Shown here piece after piece: positions 46,179 through 54,730 of a stretch of 59,488 bases of DNA. Under the pieces are notes generated by a model. That model searched no databases and was not told the origin of the DNA. It saw only the letters and a list, made by a program, of their open reading frames with translations. Source of the stretch: CAZCAC01 sp964496575 (lineage in GTDB: Bacteria > Planctomycetota > UBA1135 > GCA-002686595). The translations under genes and the position numbers were made by a program. Position 1 is the first letter of the stretch; the number at the start of each line of letters is the position of its first letter. Location of the stretch: contig CAZCAC010000048.1 of the NCBI GenBank assembly GCA_964496575.1, forward strand, positions 1-59,488, in the 5' to 3' direction.

Positions 46179-47566
46179 AAGACAAGAAGATCTGGATCAT
46201 CCTGTTCCTCGCCGGAGGCTTTGTCGCCGCCGGGCTCGGAGCGCTGATCTACCTGCAGATCGGGAACATCGATTCGTCCCGTGAGGAGGTCGCCACTCTG
46301 CGAACCCAGGTGGTCACCTCCCGGAAGCTGATCGAAGGGACCAGCGCCCTGGAGCGGGAAGTCATCGTCCAGCGGGAGATGTCGGAAGTGATTCGCGACG
46401 TCCTGCCCGACGAAGAAGACATGAACAACTGGGTGCGGATCATCCAGGACTTCACCGAGGAGTCCGGCGTCCGCATCCGGGGTCTGAAGAAGAAGCCCGA
46501 CGACCCGCGCGGTCAGCAGGGCGCCTTCGACGACGTGACCTACACCTTCACCCTGGAGTCGGACGCTTTCCAGCTGCTCGACTTCCTCGACCTGGTCGAG
46601 ACGCACGAGCGACTGATGCGCGTGCCTCGCTTCCGGATCACCGCCGCCAAGCGGGAACAGGTGGAGACGAGCGGCTCGGCCGCGCACAAGGTGCAGGTCG
46701 ACATCGAAACCTTCGTGTACGAGCCCAAGAACGAGGCCGCTACGGTCAAGATCGAGGGCTACGAGCGCAAGCGCGACCTGATGGTGGGGGAGATCAACCG
46801 CCGCCGCCAGGACCTCGCCTTCACCAGCTTCACCTACCGGGGAGCGCGCGGCCGTCGCGATCCCTGGGTCGATCCGCGGGTCCCGGTCGAGGGGGGCAGC
46901 GCCCTCTCGGTCCCCGAGCAGATGGACCTCGTCCAGGAGCTCTACCTGAAGATGCAGGCGGTCCTGGAACAGTGGGCCGTCGTCAGGGGGGCGGACAACG
47001 TGGTCGAGGAGATGATGGTCCGCCACGACCTCGAGGAGATGCTGGCCCACCTCGAGGAAGAGGTGCGCCGGGTCGAGGCCGAACGGACGATCACCTACCT
47101 GCCCTCGCAGCGTCGATTCCAGCTCGAGGTCGTGGACGCTCTCACCCAGCTTCACGCCTCGCTCAACGAGATCGAGGGCCCGCGAGGTCCGTCGGTCGAG
47201 CGACTGCGTGAGGTCCTCGAGGCGATCGATCGCCACCTCGCCCTGGAGGAGTACGAGCACGCGCTCGACGCCTTCCGCCTGATCGCGGACCAGCTCGACT
47301 ACATCGAGGACGACCCCCTGCGGAAGCCCTTCGTCGAGAAGCTCCGCCGCAAGGCTCTGGTCGCCCGCATCGTGCGCGAGTTCGAGAAGATCGAGATCGA
47401 GGTCGCGGGTGTGGCCATCATCGAAGGTCGGCCGGCCGTGGCGCACATCAACGGTCAGCCCCTCGGAGTCGGCGACATGCTCGGCCAGAACCTGCTGATC
47501 AACGACATCCGATCCGACGAGATCGAATTCATCTATCGCGGCGTGGTGCTCGCCCGACGCTTCTGA
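46175..47566 (+). CDS. Fused PilO-PilP-like pilus alignment protein
   Basis: This 463-residue protein starts with a PilO-like part: membrane helix (residues 5-27), coiled coil, and a ferredoxin-like domain to about 190 (WVRIIQDFTEESGVRIRGLK, DVTYTFTLESDAFQLLDFLD). Next comes a PilP-like RRDPW motif (FTYRGARGRRDPWVDPRVPV, about 221-240), a ~150-residue charged helical insert, and a C-terminal PilP/GspC-type domain (INGQPLGVGDMLGQNLLIND, then IEFIYRGVVLARRF). No separate pilP gene exists between here and pilQ, which supports a fusion. Confidence 0.8.
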   Translation: MKDKKIWIILFLAGGFVAAGLGALIYLQIGNIDSSREEVATLRTQVVTSRKLIEGTSALEREVIVQREMSEVIRDVLPDEEDMNNWVRIIQDFTEESGVRIRGLKKKPDDPRGQQGAFDDVTYTFTLESDAFQLLDFLDLVETHERLMRVPRFRITAAKREQVETSGSAAHKVQVDIETFVYEPKNEAATVKIEGYERKRDLMVGEINRRRQDLAFTSFTYRGARGRRDPWVDPRVPVEGGSALSVPEQMDLVQELYLKMQAVLEQWAVVRGADNVVEEMMVRHDLEEMLAHLEEEVRRVEAERTITYLPSQRRFQLEVVDALTQLHASLNEIEGPRGPSVERLREVLEAIDRHLALEEYEHALDAFRLIADQLDYIEDDPLRKPFVEKLRRKALVARIVREFEKIEIEVAGVAIIEGRPAVAHINGQPLGVGDMLGQNLLINDIRSDEIEFIYRGVVLARRF

Positions 47567-47609
47567 GTCGAAAAACACCGCTTCCAACCCAGCGTCACCA
47601 ATCAATCCG

Positions 47610-49439
47610 ATGAAGAAAGCTCTGTTCCTCGGTCTGGCCTTGTTCGGCCTCACCCTTTCCAGCGCCCAGGCGCAAGTCGCCAACCGCGAAGCGCGCGTCA
47701 CGATGAACGTGGCGGAGCGGACGCTGGAGGACATCGTCGATTACCTGCGCGAACGCTCCGGCGCCAATATCGAGATCATCGATACCGAGCAGGAGGTGAT
47801 CTCGACGACCATCGTGCGCAGCCTTCAGCTGTCCGACATCCACTGGAAGATCGCGCTCGAGATCGCCGCCGAGAAGACGGGCTGCATCGTCGAGGAGCGC
47901 CAGAGTGGTGTCCTGGTGGTGACCCGTCCGCCCGTGGTGGAGTTCGTCTTCACCGACAAGGACATCCGGGCGATCATCGACACCATCGCCAAGGCCAGCG
48001 GGGCGAACATCGTCATCGCCCCCGAGGTCACCGGCACTCTCTCCGTGCACTTCACCGGGGTGCCCTGGCGAGAGGCGCTGGAGGTGGTCGCGAAGACTCG
48101 CGGCTACACCGTGGTCGAAGAGCGTGGCGGCGTGCTGCGCGTGGTCGACCCGCTGCTCCTGCAGGATCAGCTGGTCACGCGCAGCTACCAGCTGCGCTAC
48201 CTGCGCCCCAGTGGCAACTACGTGCCGATCATCAAATCGGAGTTCGTCGAGGGGAACGCCGCGCCGCCGACCGGTCCCGTCAACGAGCACTTCACCGTCC
48301 TGCCCGCGCTGTCCAAGGCGCTCAGCACCGCCGGCGCGCTGGACTACATCGAGACGCAGAACGTCGTGATCGTGCGCGATACGCAGCAGGCGCACGAGCA
48401 GATCCGGGAGATCATCAACGCCCTCGACGTCGAGCCGCAGCAGGTCTTCTGCGACGTGAAGTTCGTGTCGACGAGCAACGGGGATCTCCTGAACCTCGGC
48501 GTGGACTACGGGGACAGCGGGCCGGTCGCCTCCCTCGGCCTGGGGGCGATCCCGGTCACGCTGCCGTTCGACCCCGGCGTCGGCGGCTGGGACGATTCGA
48601 TCATCGCCAACCACACCGGCAGCGGACCCTGGTACAACAGCGATCCGACCCTGGGGAACAACTACAACGACGGCCCGACCTCCGTTCCGGAGACCGTCTA
48701 CGGCGCCCTCGACTTCACCCAGGTCGTCGCCACCCTGCGTCTCCTGCAGCGCGACACCTCCAGCGAGGTGATCCAGGCGCCCAAGCTGATCGCCCTCGAC
48801 GGACGCGCCTCGACGATCTTCGTCGGCGAGACGATCCGCTACGCCGAGGCCAAGTCGGAGCAGGGCCAGGCGGGCGGCCTCCAGTTGTCGGTCCAGGAGG
48901 CCGGCGGCTCGCCGGTCGAGATCGGCTTCCAGCTCCTGATCAAGCCGCACGTCGTCCCGGGGAGCAACCGGATGATGATGGAGGTGATCCCCAAGGAGAC
49001 CAGCCTTTCGGGCACCGGGAACTCCGCCCTCGCCCCGGCCGGCTTCGACGTCTTCACCATCGGCGCCTCGGGCCTGGAGGGCTCGATCGCCCTGCCGCGG
49101 ACGCAGTCCTCGACGATCGTCACCACGATGATGCTCGACTCGGGACAGACCGCCGTGATCGGCGGCCTGACCACCGACTCGGAGACCGAGACGGAATCGC
49201 GGGTTCCCGGCCTCTGGCGTATCCCCCTCCTGGGTGAGCTGTTCAAGTACAAGGAACACAACATCCAGAAGCGGAGCCTGATGGTCTTCCTGACCCCGAC
49301 GATCATTCACTCGTCGGAGGATCAAGAGGCGATCCTGCAGTCGGAGCTCCGGCGCCGGCGGGCCAAGCTGAGCGAGGAGATCGACGCCCTGATGGACGGC
49401 GAGCTCGGTGACGGCGCGGAGGGCGCCGGGACGGACTGA
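47610..49439 (+). CDS. pilQ: Type IV pilus secretin PilQ
   Basis: This 609-residue outer-membrane secretin has a signal peptide (MKKALFLGLALFGLTLSSAQ, cut near residue 22), N-domains that match STN/secretin N0 and N1 folds (ASGANIVIAPEVTGTLSVHF), and the secretin core (VIQAPKLIALDGRASTIFVG, LDSGQTAVIGGLTTDSE, VPGLWRIPLLGELFKYKEHN, SLMVFLTPTII). No AMIN domains are seen. It is last in the pilMNOPQ cluster, with a strong terminator after it. Confidence 0.93.
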   Translation: MKKALFLGLALFGLTLSSAQAQVANREARVTMNVAERTLEDIVDYLRERSGANIEIIDTEQEVISTTIVRSLQLSDIHWKIALEIAAEKTGCIVEERQSGVLVVTRPPVVEFVFTDKDIRAIIDTIAKASGANIVIAPEVTGTLSVHFTGVPWREALEVVAKTRGYTVVEERGGVLRVVDPLLLQDQLVTRSYQLRYLRPSGNYVPIIKSEFVEGNAAPPTGPVNEHFTVLPALSKALSTAGALDYIETQNVVIVRDTQQAHEQIREIINALDVEPQQVFCDVKFVSTSNGDLLNLGVDYGDSGPVASLGLGAIPVTLPFDPGVGGWDDSIIANHTGSGPWYNSDPTLGNNYNDGPTSVPETVYGALDFTQVVATLRLLQRDTSSEVIQAPKLIALDGRASTIFVGETIRYAEAKSEQGQAGGLQLSVQEAGGSPVEIGFQLLIKPHVVPGSNRMMMEVIPKETSLSGTGNSALAPAGFDVFTIGASGLEGSIALPRTQSSTIVTTMMLDSGQTAVIGGLTTDSETETESRVPGLWRIPLLGELFKYKEHNIQKRSLMVFLTPTIIHSSEDQEAILQSELRRRRAKLSEEIDALMDGELGDGAEGAGTD

Positions 49440-49478
49440 GCCGGAAGGGACCCCGGAGCGGGGAGTGGCCAGGAATGA

Positions 49479-49519
49479 GGGCCCCTCGGAGCAAAATCCG
49501 CTCCGGGGGGCCCTTAATT
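49479..49519 (+). terminator. Intrinsic terminator after pilQ
   Basis: A 14-bp stem with one G-T pair (49,479-49,492 with 49,500-49,513; GGGCCCC opposite GGGGCCC at the base), a 7-nt loop and a following TTAATT mark the end of the pilus cluster. Confidence 0.85.
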
Positions 49520-50055
49520 CGTCTCCTGGAGAGGAAATTCGCCCTTGGGGTTTCCCTAAGTGCTGTCGATAGGCAACCATGCACGCCGAGGTCTCCGTCC
49601 GATGGACTGGGACTTCTCGGCCTGGCCGCGCCCGAGAGGCGCTGCCGCACCGGAACAGGGCGGTCCGCCGGACCGCTCCACGGAGGGGAGGACCCCTCCC
49701 GACCGACAACGAAACAGACAACGACCCCTGCCCCGAGGAGGGTCGGCTACGAGGCACCTGGGCAGCACGACCCAGCCGGGCATCTCGCCCTGGACCGGTC
49801 CTGCCAGCCCCGGAGTGGTCCTGCTCGAGCAGGATGGAGCGATCCCACCCGGCGTATCGCGCTCCATTCGACCCGCGTGGTCGGATGAGGAGCTGCCCCG
49901 GGTGGAGCGAGGTCTTTCCGATTCCACCGGCCCCGGCCGCCGGCGCGCGCCCCACGCGCAGCGCCGCACCCGGGACCCGAAGACCCGCTCGCTCACCTCC
50001 CGCCCCTCGGACGGGGTCGAACGTGGCCTGAACCAGGCCCGTGAGGTTCACTGAA
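49520..50055 (+). promoter_or_regulatory. Long region upstream of rne, probable 5' leader
   Basis: About 540 nt separate the pilQ terminator from the RNase E start, with no convincing gene in any frame. Several G/C-rich hairpins are possible. TTGGGG (about 49,544), a 17-nt gap and GATAGG is a weak promoter candidate; if used, the leader would be about 470 nt. Long leaders serve RNase E autoregulation in E. coli; here that is inference. Confidence 0.4.
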
Positions 50056-52788
50056 ATGACCGATATGAATGCCCCGGGGGCCGCAGCGGCCCCGGGATTC
50101 GGAGCCTTCATCGACTCCGACGAGAATGACAACCAGACGGACCGCGAGAACCCCGAGACGGGGGGAGGGAAGACCCGCTCCCCCTCGGGGAAGACGGTCG
50201 CCGAGAAGGGCGAGGGCGCCGCGAAGCCGCGCCGCCGTAGGGGATCGCGAGGAGGACGGCGCCGCTCGGGCTCCGCCGACTCGAAGAAGCCCAAGGGGAC
50301 GGACGCCGAGCCCGCCGCGGAGTCGGCTGCCCCCGAGGCGTCCGGCGGCGAGTCGGAGACCGCCGCCGCGAAGCCGCGCCGCAAGCGGGCCGCACGTCGA
50401 GCCACCCGGAAGGACGGGGAGGCGAAGGCGAGCCGCTCGAAGGCGGAGAAGGCGGAGAAGGCCGAGAAGGCCGATGAGGCGGACGCTCCCACCACCGAGG
50501 AGCCGAAGCGCTCCTCGCGTCGGAGCGAATCACGGACGCGGCGCACTTCCCGGAAGAAGGCCGCCGCCGCGAAGGACGACGACGCCGAGTCACGGTCCTC
50601 CGACGAGGCGGGCGAGACCGAAGAGACCGGGGCGAGCTCTCGCGCCGGATCGCGATCACGACGCAAGCGCCCCGTTCGTCGCCGGAAGAAGGCGACGCCG
50701 GAGAAGCGGGTGAAGGGCGCGGCGACCGAGACGACCGACGAGGAGCCCTCGGGTGACGCTCCGGCGAGCAAGGACGGAGCCTCGACCAAGAAGACCCGCC
50801 GTCGCCGCGGCACCCGGGGAGGGCGCAAGCGTCGGAAGGCGGGAGCCACGACCCGCAAGACCGCTGCGGCGGTCTTCGAGGTGATCCCCGGGGAGGAGGA
50901 CGATCTCCCCTCGTTGCCCGAGCTTCCCGAGGAGACGGAGATCCTCGACTCCGAGGAGACCGCTGCCCGGGAGACCACCAGGTCGAAGAAGACCACCAGG
51001 AAGAAGCGCTCGCGCAAGAAGGCCGCCGGCGGCGAGGTCGAGGAGGAGAAGACCAGGACCACCCGGAAGAAGAAGTCCGACGTGGTGCCCGACCAGCAGA
51101 TCCTGGTCAACGCCTGCGACCGTGAGGAGGTCCGCGTCGCCGTGGTTCGCGACGGCACCATTCTCGACTTCCAGATGAACGTCGAGAAGGACAAGTCCCT
51201 GGTCGGCGACATCTACCGCGGTCGAGTGGTGAACATCGAGGCGTCGATCGGCGCCGCGTTCATCGATTTCGGCCGGGGGCGCAACGGCTTCCTGCACACC
51301 TCGGACGTCCTGCCCGCCTACGGCGAGGCCGGGTGGAGTCTCTCCAAGCTCCTCGAGGTCGCCGTCGATCCCGACGAGCTGGACGAGACGTCCAGCTCGT
51401 TCGTGGCCGCTGAGCTCGACTACGACGAGTCGGCCGAGGGAGACAAGGAAGACGGCGACGCGGAGCCCAAGGGGAAGAGCACCAAGAAACCCGCGAAGGG
51501 GCGCAAGAAGAAGGCCACCCGCCGGCGCTTCCGCCCGCGTCGTCCGATCAGGGAGGTCCTGAAGGTCGGCGACAAGGTGGTCGTTCAGGTCACCAAGGAC
51601 GCGATCGGCGACAAAGGCCCGACCCTGACCACCTATCTGTCGATCCCCGGGCGCTACCTGGTCCTCACCCCGTCGATGACGCACCGCGGCGTGAGCCGGA
51701 AGATCGAGGACGTCAAGGAGCGTCGTCGCCTGCGCCGGATCCTCGACGCGCTCAACGTCTCCGAGGGGATGGGCGTCATCGCGCGCACGGCGGCCTCCGG
51801 TCAGACCAAGGTCGAGCTCAAGCGAGACCTCGACTACCTGCTCGGAGCCTGGAGACGCTTCTCCAAGCGGCTCGACGCCGGCCACGGTCCGATGACCCTC
51901 TACCAGGAGTCGGACGTCGCCATCCGCACCGTGCGGGATCTCTTCGGCCCCGAGACCGAATCGGTGATGGTCGACGACAAGGCCGCTTACCAGAAGATCC
52001 TCGACTTCGCCGAGCTCCTGATGCCCGACCACGTCGAGCGCTTCAAGCTGCACGAGGAGACGCGGCCGCTCTTCCACCACCACGGAGTCGAACAGGACTT
52101 CGAGCGGATCTTCACCCGGCGCATCGAGCTGCCCTCGGGGGGCTCGATCGTCTTCGACCAGGCCGAGGCCCTGGTCGCCATCGACGTCAACTCCGGCAAG
52201 ACCCGGACCTCGAGCTTCGACTTCGAGGAGATCGCGCTGAAAACCAACATGGAGGCGGTCCCCGAGATCGCCCGCCAGATCCGCCTGCGCGACCTCGGGG
52301 GGATCCTCGTCGTCGACTTCATCGACATGATGAAGATGGCCAACCGCCGGATCGTGGAGCGGGCCTTCCGCGGCGAGCTGTCCAAGGACCGGGCGCGCTC
52401 CAAGGTGGGTCGGATCTCCCAGTTCGGCCTGCTCGAGATGACGCGCCAGCGCCTCGGGCCGGGGATGAGCAAGAAGCTCTTCACCAACTGTCCCGACTGC
52501 CGGGGCGTGGGCAAGCTGCGCACGGTTCCCTCGCGCGCGGCGGCGATCCTGCGCCGGCTCGGGTCGGCCTTGACCCTCAAGGGATTCTCGACCGTCGAGA
52601 TCCGGGCTCAGCAGGAGGTCCTGGACTACCTGAAGAAGGAGCACGCCGGCGAGCTGAAGGCCCTGGAGGAAGCGCACAACCGCAAGCTCCGCCTGACCGC
52701 CGTGCCCGACCAGATCGAGGACAGCGTGCTGCGCTACCTCCGGGCCGACGGCCGGGAGGTGCGACCGGGTGGGCGACGCAAGCGGTAG
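50056..52788 (+). CDS. rne: Ribonuclease E/G with long disordered N-terminal arm
   Basis: The RNase E/G catalytic part starts near residue 345 (ILVNACDREEVRVAVVRDG), with an S1 domain interrupted by a charged Lys/Arg/Glu insert (about 445-500), then metal-binding aspartates in ALVAIDVNSGKT (about 709) and ILVVDFIDM (about 753), and the zinc-link motif CPDCRGVG (about 811). The first ~345 residues are low-complexity Lys/Arg/Glu/Ala/Ser, unlike E. coli where the scaffold is C-terminal. The total is 910 residues. ATG 50,056 is preferred over an in-frame GTG at 50,041. rplU and rpmA follow, the usual order. Confidence 0.93.
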   Translation: MTDMNAPGAAAAPGFGAFIDSDENDNQTDRENPETGGGKTRSPSGKTVAEKGEGAAKPRRRRGSRGGRRRSGSADSKKPKGTDAEPAAESAAPEASGGESETAAAKPRRKRAARRATRKDGEAKASRSKAEKAEKAEKADEADAPTTEEPKRSSRRSESRTRRTSRKKAAAAKDDDAESRSSDEAGETEETGASSRAGSRSRRKRPVRRRKKATPEKRVKGAATETTDEEPSGDAPASKDGASTKKTRRRRGTRGGRKRRKAGATTRKTAAAVFEVIPGEEDDLPSLPELPEETEILDSEETAARETTRSKKTTRKKRSRKKAAGGEVEEEKTRTTRKKKSDVVPDQQILVNACDREEVRVAVVRDGTILDFQMNVEKDKSLVGDIYRGRVVNIEASIGAAFIDFGRGRNGFLHTSDVLPAYGEAGWSLSKLLEVAVDPDELDETSSSFVAAELDYDESAEGDKEDGDAEPKGKSTKKPAKGRKKKATRRRFRPRRPIREVLKVGDKVVVQVTKDAIGDKGPTLTTYLSIPGRYLVLTPSMTHRGVSRKIEDVKERRRLRRILDALNVSEGMGVIARTAASGQTKVELKRDLDYLLGAWRRFSKRLDAGHGPMTLYQESDVAIRTVRDLFGPETESVMVDDKAAYQKILDFAELLMPDHVERFKLHEETRPLFHHHGVEQDFERIFTRRIELPSGGSIVFDQAEALVAIDVNSGKTRTSSFDFEEIALKTNMEAVPEIARQIRLRDLGGILVVDFIDMMKMANRRIVERAFRGELSKDRARSKVGRISQFGLLEMTRQRLGPGMSKKLFTNCPDCRGVGKLRTVPSRAAAILRRLGSALTLKGFSTVEIRAQQEVLDYLKKEHAGELKALEEAHNRKLRLTAVPDQIEDSVLRYLRADGREVRPGGRRKR

Positions 52789-52803
52789 CCCCGGAACCCG
52801 GGG
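52789..52803 (+). terminator. Short hairpin after rne
   Basis: A perfect 6-bp stem CCCCGG/CCGGGG with AAC loop begins right after the rne stop. TTTT occurs only at 52,843-52,846, so termination is uncertain. Confidence 0.35.
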
Positions 52804-52952
52804 AGGGGGACCCACCACCCCGGAGGGGGCCGAGAAACCCGATTTTCCCCCCTCCAGCCCTTCCCGTGGCGCTTCCCGCCCGCTAGACTCTCCGCCCCAA
52901 TTTGCGGCAAACCCGTATCCCCTTTCTGCGCCCGCCCCACGGGAGGCCTCCC

Positions 52953-53267
52953 TTGTACGCCGTCATCAACGATTCCGATCAGCAGACCACCGTCCGCCCC
53001 GGGGACATCGTCCTCTGCGACCTCAAGAGCGACCTCTCGCCCGGTGACTCGATCACCTTCGACGAGGTGCTCCTGGTCGGCGACGAGGGCACCGTCAAGG
53101 TCGGCAAGCCCCACGTCGAGGGCGCCACGGTGACCGCCGAGGTCCTGGGCGAGGAGAAGGGCAAGAAGCTGGTCGCCTTCCGCTTCAAGCGCCGCAAGAA
53201 CGTGCGCGTCAAGAAGGGGCACCGCCAGCGCTACACCCGCATCCGCATCACCGAGATCAACGCCTAG
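52953..53267 (+). CDS. rplU: 50S ribosomal protein L21, TTG start
   Basis: L21 (104 residues) reads MYAVINDSDQQTTVRPGDIV from TTG 52,953, matching the normal MYAVI start; GGGAGG at 52,941-52,946 (6-nt spacing) supports it over an upstream in-frame ATG that would add unconserved sequence. VEGATVTAEVLGEEKGKKLV and FKRRKNVRVKKGHRQRYTRI are diagnostic. TAGACT at 52,884-52,889 is a possible -10. Confidence 0.93.
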   Translation: MYAVINDSDQQTTVRPGDIVLCDLKSDLSPGDSITFDEVLLVGDEGTVKVGKPHVEGATVTAEVLGEEKGKKLVAFRFKRRKNVRVKKGHRQRYTRIRITEINA

Positions 53268-53290
53268 GGCCGAGCCCCGCTTTTCAAGTC

Positions 53291-53530
53291 ATGGCACACA
53301 AGAAGGGACAAGGCTCCAGCCGCAACGGTCGCGACTCCAACCCCCAGTTCCGCGGCGTCAAGCGCTTCGGTGGCCAGGCCGTCACCGCCGGGACGATCCT
53401 CGTCCGCCAGTGCGGCACCCGCTTCAAGCCCGGCCAGAACGTCGGCATGGGCAAGGACTACACCCTGTTCGCGCTGAAGCCCGGCACCGTCCGCTTCCAG
53501 ACCGGGCGTCGGGTACACGTCGACGTCTGA
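53291..53530 (+). CDS. rpmA: 50S ribosomal protein L27
   Basis: L27 (79 residues) begins MAHKKGQGSSRNGRDSNPQF, the glycine-rich arm that reaches the peptidyl transferase centre, followed by GVKRFGGQAVTAGTILVRQC and GTRFKPGQNVGMGKDYTLFA. There is no cleavable N-terminal extension of the Firmicutes type. It lies in the rplU-rpmA-obgE order. Confidence 0.96.
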   Translation: MAHKKGQGSSRNGRDSNPQFRGVKRFGGQAVTAGTILVRQCGTRFKPGQNVGMGKDYTLFALKPGTVRFQTGRRVHVDV

Positions 53531-53540
53531 TTCCAAAGAC

Positions 53541-53585
53541 CACGGAGGGGAGCGGAGAGCGCGGAGGATTCGCACTCTCCGCTCC
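53541..53585. repeat. CTCCGCG-family hairpin element upstream of obgE
   Basis: CACGGAGGGGAGCGGAGAGC (from 53,541) matches the left arm of the element at 41,738 closely. GGAGCGGAGAG (53,549-53,559) pairs perfectly with CTCTCCGCTCC (53,575-53,585). TCTGCGTGAGCTC then leads directly to the obgE ATG at 53,599, where no Shine-Dalgarno is evident. Confidence 0.75.
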
Positions 53586-53598
53586 TCTGCGTGAGCTC

Positions 53599-54600
53599 AT
53601 GTTCCGCGACGAAGCCTCCATCGAAGTGATCGCCGGCAAGGGCGGAGACGGGCTGGTCTCCTTCCGGCGGGAGAAGTCCGTGCCCCGCGGCGGGCCCGAC
53701 GGCGGGGACGGCGGGCGCGGGGGGAGCGTGATCCTCGTCGCCTCCCGGCACCTGAACTCACTCCTGCGCATCGGACGGCAGTACCGCTACGCCGCCGGCA
53801 ACGGGCGGCCGGGGGGGCCGCAGAAGTGCACCGGGCGCAGCGGGGAGGACTGTCGGATCGAGGTGCCGGTCGGCACCCTGGTCCACGATCGAGAGCGGGG
53901 CAACCTCCTGCGCGACCTCGCCGAGGACGGCGCGGAGCTGGTGGTCGCCCAGGGGGGCCAGGGCGGGAAGGGCAACATCCACTTCGCCACCTCGGTGCGG
54001 CAGGTGCCGCGCAAGGCGACGCGCGGCACCCAGGGAGAGCGGCGCGAGGTGCGCCTCGAGCTCAAGCTGCTCGCCGACGTCGGGCTGGTCGGCCTGCCCA
54101 ACGCGGGCAAGAGCACCTTCCTCTCCGCGGTCAGCTCCGCCCGCCCCAAGGTCGCCGACTACCCCTTCACCACCCTCGACCCCCAGGTGGGGATCGCCGA
54201 GCTCGGGGTGGGAGAGACGCTCTGCATCGCCGACCTCCCCGGGCTGATCGACGGGGCGGCGCAGGGGCAGGGGCTCGGACACCGCTTCCTGAAGCACGTC
54301 GAGCGCTGCGGGGTGCTGCTGCAGCTGGTCGACGTCGGCGCCGGAGCGGACACCGAGCCCCTCGAGGCCTGGCGGGTGATCCGCGCCGAGCTGGAGGAGT
54401 TCTCGCCGGTGCTGGCCTCGAAACCGACCCTCCTGGTCGCCTCCAAGTGCGAGGACGAGGAGGCCGAGGAGCGCGTCCGCGAGCTGGAGGAGGCTCTCGA
54501 CCGGCCCGCCTTCTCGATCTCCTCGGTGCGCCGTGAGGGGCTCCGACCCCTCCTGGGAGCCGCCCTGAGGCTGGTTCGGGGGGAGGAGCAGGCCCCGTAG
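53599..54600 (+). CDS. obgE: GTPase Obg
   Basis: This 333-residue large-subunit assembly GTPase has the glycine-rich Obg fold (AGKGGDGLVSFRREKSVPRG, GGPDGGDGGRGGSVILVA) and the GTPase domain: GLPNAGKST (G1), YPFTTLDP (G2), DLPGLIDGAAQGQGLG (G3). The G4 motif, normally NKxD, reads SKCE, which could weaken guanine recognition. The ATG at 53,599 gives the standard start MFRDEASIEVIAGKGGDG. Confidence 0.95.
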   Translation: MFRDEASIEVIAGKGGDGLVSFRREKSVPRGGPDGGDGGRGGSVILVASRHLNSLLRIGRQYRYAAGNGRPGGPQKCTGRSGEDCRIEVPVGTLVHDRERGNLLRDLAEDGAELVVAQGGQGGKGNIHFATSVRQVPRKATRGTQGERREVRLELKLLADVGLVGLPNAGKSTFLSAVSSARPKVADYPFTTLDPQVGIAELGVGETLCIADLPGLIDGAAQGQGLGHRFLKHVERCGVLLQLVDVGAGADTEPLEAWRVIRAELEEFSPVLASKPTLLVASKCEDEEAEERVRELEEALDRPAFSISSVRREGLRPLLGAALRLVRGEEQAP

Positions 54601-54627
54601 GGGCGCTCTTCCGCGCGTCTTTCAGCC

Positions 54628-54641
54628 GCCCTCAAGAGGGC
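54628..54641 (+). terminator. Short hairpin after obgE
   Basis: GCCCTC and GAGGGC pair perfectly around AA, 28 nt after the obgE stop and inside the gap to the pilT-like gene. A C-run follows instead of T, so it is only a weak terminator candidate. Confidence 0.3.
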
Positions 54642-54730
54642 CCCCCCCGTCTGCCGATTCCTCCCTCGGATCCCCCCCGGGTACGAGCTCCCGGGGAGCA
54701 GCGGAGAAGATCTGGAACCACGGAGACAGT

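Noticed and set aside
49475..49996. Coding frames upstream of rne
   Set aside because: Three overlapping frames on both strands are equally long, Arg/Pro/Gly-rich and without a ribosome-binding site or family match.
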